A stretch of 32,228 bases of DNA, from NCBI GenBank assembly GCA_027036095.1, contig JALVTA010000126.1, positions 1 through 32,228 of the forward strand. Reading direction: 5' to 3'. This document shows positions 30,307 to 32,228 of the stretch, one piece after another (the stretch's first letter is position 1; each line of letters opens with the position of its first letter). This DNA comes from Thiotrichales bacterium (GTDB lineage: Bacteria > Pseudomonadota > Gammaproteobacteria > Thiomicrospirales > Thiomicrospiraceae). A model generated the notes under the pieces. It ran no database searches, had not been told where the DNA came from, and saw only the letters and a list, made by a program, of their open reading frames with translations. The position numbers were made by a program, and so were the translations under genes.

Positions 30307-30902
30307 TGCGCGCGCCTGCTCTCGACCGGCTCATCGAGGCCTTTCAGGTACTGCCCGGCGTGGGGCGCAAGAGCGCCCAGCGCATGGCCTATCACCTGCT
30401 GGAGCGGGCCCGGCCCGAGGGGCAGGCGCTGGCCGAGGCACTGGCCGCGGCGCTGGACAGCGTGCGTCACTGCGAGCGCTGCCGCAACTTTTCCGAGGCG
30501 AAACTGTGCCCCGTCTGCGCCAGCGACCGGCGCGATCCGCGGCGCATCTGCGTGGTGGAATCGCCCAGCGATATCGAGGTGATCGAACAGACCGGCGTGT
30601 TCGACGGGCGCTATTTCGTGCTCATGGGACACCTGTCACCCATCGATGGCATCGGCCCGGAACAGCTGGGGCTGGATTTGCTGGCCCGTCAGCTGGCCGA
30701 AGGCGGGGTGGAGGAGCTGATTCTCGCCCTCAACGCCACCGTGGAGGGGGAGGCGACCGCCTGGTATCTGCAGCAGCTGGCCGATGAGCATGGCGTGACC
30801 GTCACACGGCTGGCGCAGGGCGTGCCCTTCGGCGCCGAGCTGGAGTATCTGGACGCCCAGACGCTGGCGCAGGCGTTTCAGCTGCGCCGCAAGGTGGAGT
30901 GA
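30306..30902 (+). CDS. recR: Recombination mediator protein RecR
   Basis: LIEAFQVLPGVGRKSAQRMAYHLL, CERCRNFSEAKLCPVC, ICVVESPSDIEVIEQTGVFDGRYFVLMGHLSPIDGIGPEQLGL. Confidence 0.97.
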   Translation: MRAPALDRLIEAFQVLPGVGRKSAQRMAYHLLERARPEGQALAEALAAALDSVRHCERCRNFSEAKLCPVCASDRRDPRRICVVESPSDIEVIEQTGVFDGRYFVLMGHLSPIDGIGPEQLGLDLLARQLAEGGVEELILALNATVEGEATAWYLQQLADEHGVTVTRLAQGVPFGAELEYLDAQTLAQAFQLRRKVE

Positions 30903-31366
30903 TGGACTTCGAGACGCTCAGGGCCAGTCGCTACTGGGAGACCACGCCGCTGGAGGAGATGAACAGGGCGCAGTGGGAGGCTCTGTGCGACGGCTGCGCC
31001 CTGTGCTGTCTGGTCAAGCTGGAGTGCGAGGACACCGGCGAGGTGGACTATACCCGGGTGATCTGTCCGTGGTCCGATCCCGGGACGGGGCGCTGCACCG
31101 ACTACCCCAACCGCCATGTGAACGTGCCCGAGTGCGTGCCGCTGACGCTGGAGCGGGTGCGGGAATTCCACTGGCTGCCGCCGACCTGCGCCTACCGTCT
31201 ACTGCATGAGGGCAGGCCGCTGCCCGACTGGCATCCGCTCATCTCCGGCCGGCCGGAGAGCGTGCACGAGGCGGGTATCGGCGTGGGCAATTACGATCCC
31301 GTGCCGCTGACGGCGGAGATCGATCTGGAAGATTTCATCATCGAATTGAAGCGCCACACCGGCTGA
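30902..31366 (+). CDS. ycgN: YcgN family cysteine cluster protein
   Basis: MDFETLRASRYWETTPLEEMNRAQWEALCDGCALCCLVKLECEDTGEVDYTRVICPWSDPGTGRCTDYPNRHVNVPECVPLT... Confidence 0.92.
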   Translation: MDFETLRASRYWETTPLEEMNRAQWEALCDGCALCCLVKLECEDTGEVDYTRVICPWSDPGTGRCTDYPNRHVNVPECVPLTLERVREFHWLPPTCAYRLLHEGRPLPDWHPLISGRPESVHEAGIGVGNYDPVPLTAEIDLEDFIIELKRHTG

Positions 31367-31379
31367 ACGCCGGCGGGGG

Positions 31380-32228
31380 TCACTCCACGTTCAGAGGCGG
31401 CGCCCGGTAGCTGTAGGGCCGCTCCAGCGACAGGCGGGCGGTCTCTTTCTTCAGCGCGCGGATTTCGGCGCGCATCTTCTCCTGCTGGCTCTGCAGCGAG
31501 CGGATCTGACGGGTCAGCTGTTCGATGGCGCGGCGCAGGGCGGCGATGTTCTCCGTGCCCTTGGAGGCGGCAGCCGGTCTGGCGACCGTGGCCTGCTGGC
31601 GCAGCTTCCACAGAGCGGCGCGGATGATCTTGAGCTGTTTGCTCTGTTCTGCCACCAGTCGCCGCACCTCATTGAGCTGGCGGACCAGTTCGGGTGAGGC
31701 CTCACCGTGTGTCGCGGGCATGGTGTGCACGCCGTGCATGGTCTGCTGGCGGGCCAGCAACTGCTGCAGCTGGGCCTTCAGCTGATCCAGCTGTGTGGTC
31801 AGCGGCGTCAGGTCCACCGTTGCAGTCGGGGCGGCCGCTGTCGGGGAAGTATGGCTCGGCGCACCATGGGATGGGGCCGCGGGATGAGCCGGGGCATGTC
31901 CGGGCTCCGGGCCGTGGGGCGTGCCCGTGTCGTGGGCTGTTGTGGCGGGCGCGTGCGTTTCGGCCGGTGCATGGCCGCCATGGCCGGCAGGCGCTTCCGT
32001 TCCGGGCGGCAGAATGCGCACCGGCGTCATGCTGGCCTGATGGGATGACGCCGGCCCCATTTTCTTCAGATCCCGTTGCAGGGCTTCCACCACGGCGGCC
32101 AGCTCGTCGATCTTGAGCTGAATCTTCTGGTTCTGCAGGTTGAGCTGGGTCTGCAGCAGGTCAAGCATGTCGGCCTTGACCGACTCGCCCTGTTTTTTCA
32201 GCTGCCACAGAATCCAGGCGCCGCCGCC
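31380..32228 (-). CDS. Hypothetical His/Ala/Pro-rich coiled-coil protein, partial at its 5' end
   Basis: Open frame continues to the window edge upstream of the listed ATG (GGAWILWQLKKQGESVKADMLDLLQTQ...). His-rich linker GHGGHAPAETHAPATTAHDTGTPHGPEPGHAPAHPAAPSHGAPSH followed by predicted coiled coil. Confidence 0.75.
   Translation of the reverse strand, partial: GGGAWILWQLKKQGESVKADMLDLLQTQLNLQNQKIQLKIDELAAVVEALQRDLKKMGPASSHQASMTPVRILPPGTEAPAGHGGHAPAETHAPATTAHDTGTPHGPEPGHAPAHPAAPSHGAPSHTSPTAAAPTATVDLTPLTTQLDQLKAQLQQLLARQQTMHGVHTMPATHGEASPELVRQLNEVRRLVAEQSKQLKIIRAALWKLRQQATVARPAAASKGTENIAALRRAIEQLTRQIRSLQSQQEKMRAEIRALKKETARLSLERPYSYRAPPLNVE

Noticed and set aside
32050-32070. GAAAATGGGGCCGGCGTC (minus strand) as a fifth copy of the dispersed repeat
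   Set aside because: Only the AAAATGGGG core matches; the rest differs, so it is not distinguishable from chance.

Overview
The window looks like a GC-rich gammaproteobacterial chromosome segment, probably from a sulfur oxidiser (inferred from sox genes). It is mostly conserved housekeeping genes. Minus strand: partial rsmE, metF, metK, tRNA-Arg(CCT), a two-TM hypothetical protein, apaH, rsmA, pdxA, surA, lptD. Plus strand: amgK, murU, a solitary HicA-like protein, a small lipoprotein, yaaA. Minus strand: soxXYZA, a BepA-like M48 protease, a Pcm-like methyltransferase. Plus strand: a histone-deacetylase family gene, TPP riboswitch-thiC, thrS, infC (ATC start), rpmI, rplT, pheS, pheT, ihfA, a MerR-family gene, 4.5S SRP RNA (ffs), dnaX, ybaB, recR, ycgN. 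A partial His/Pro-rich coiled-coil gene lies at the right edge on the minus strand. No CRISPR array, IS element, prophage or defence island was seen. Most worth following: (1) a ~35-bp repeat present three times in dnaX and once in amgK, about 19 kb away and read in a different frame; (2) a SAM-II-like riboswitch upstream of metK; (3) a possible A_AAA_AAA frameshift site in dnaX; (4) a structured leader between infC and rpmI; (5) palindromic structures upstream of soxX. Everything was read by eye; no alignment, folding or database search was run.
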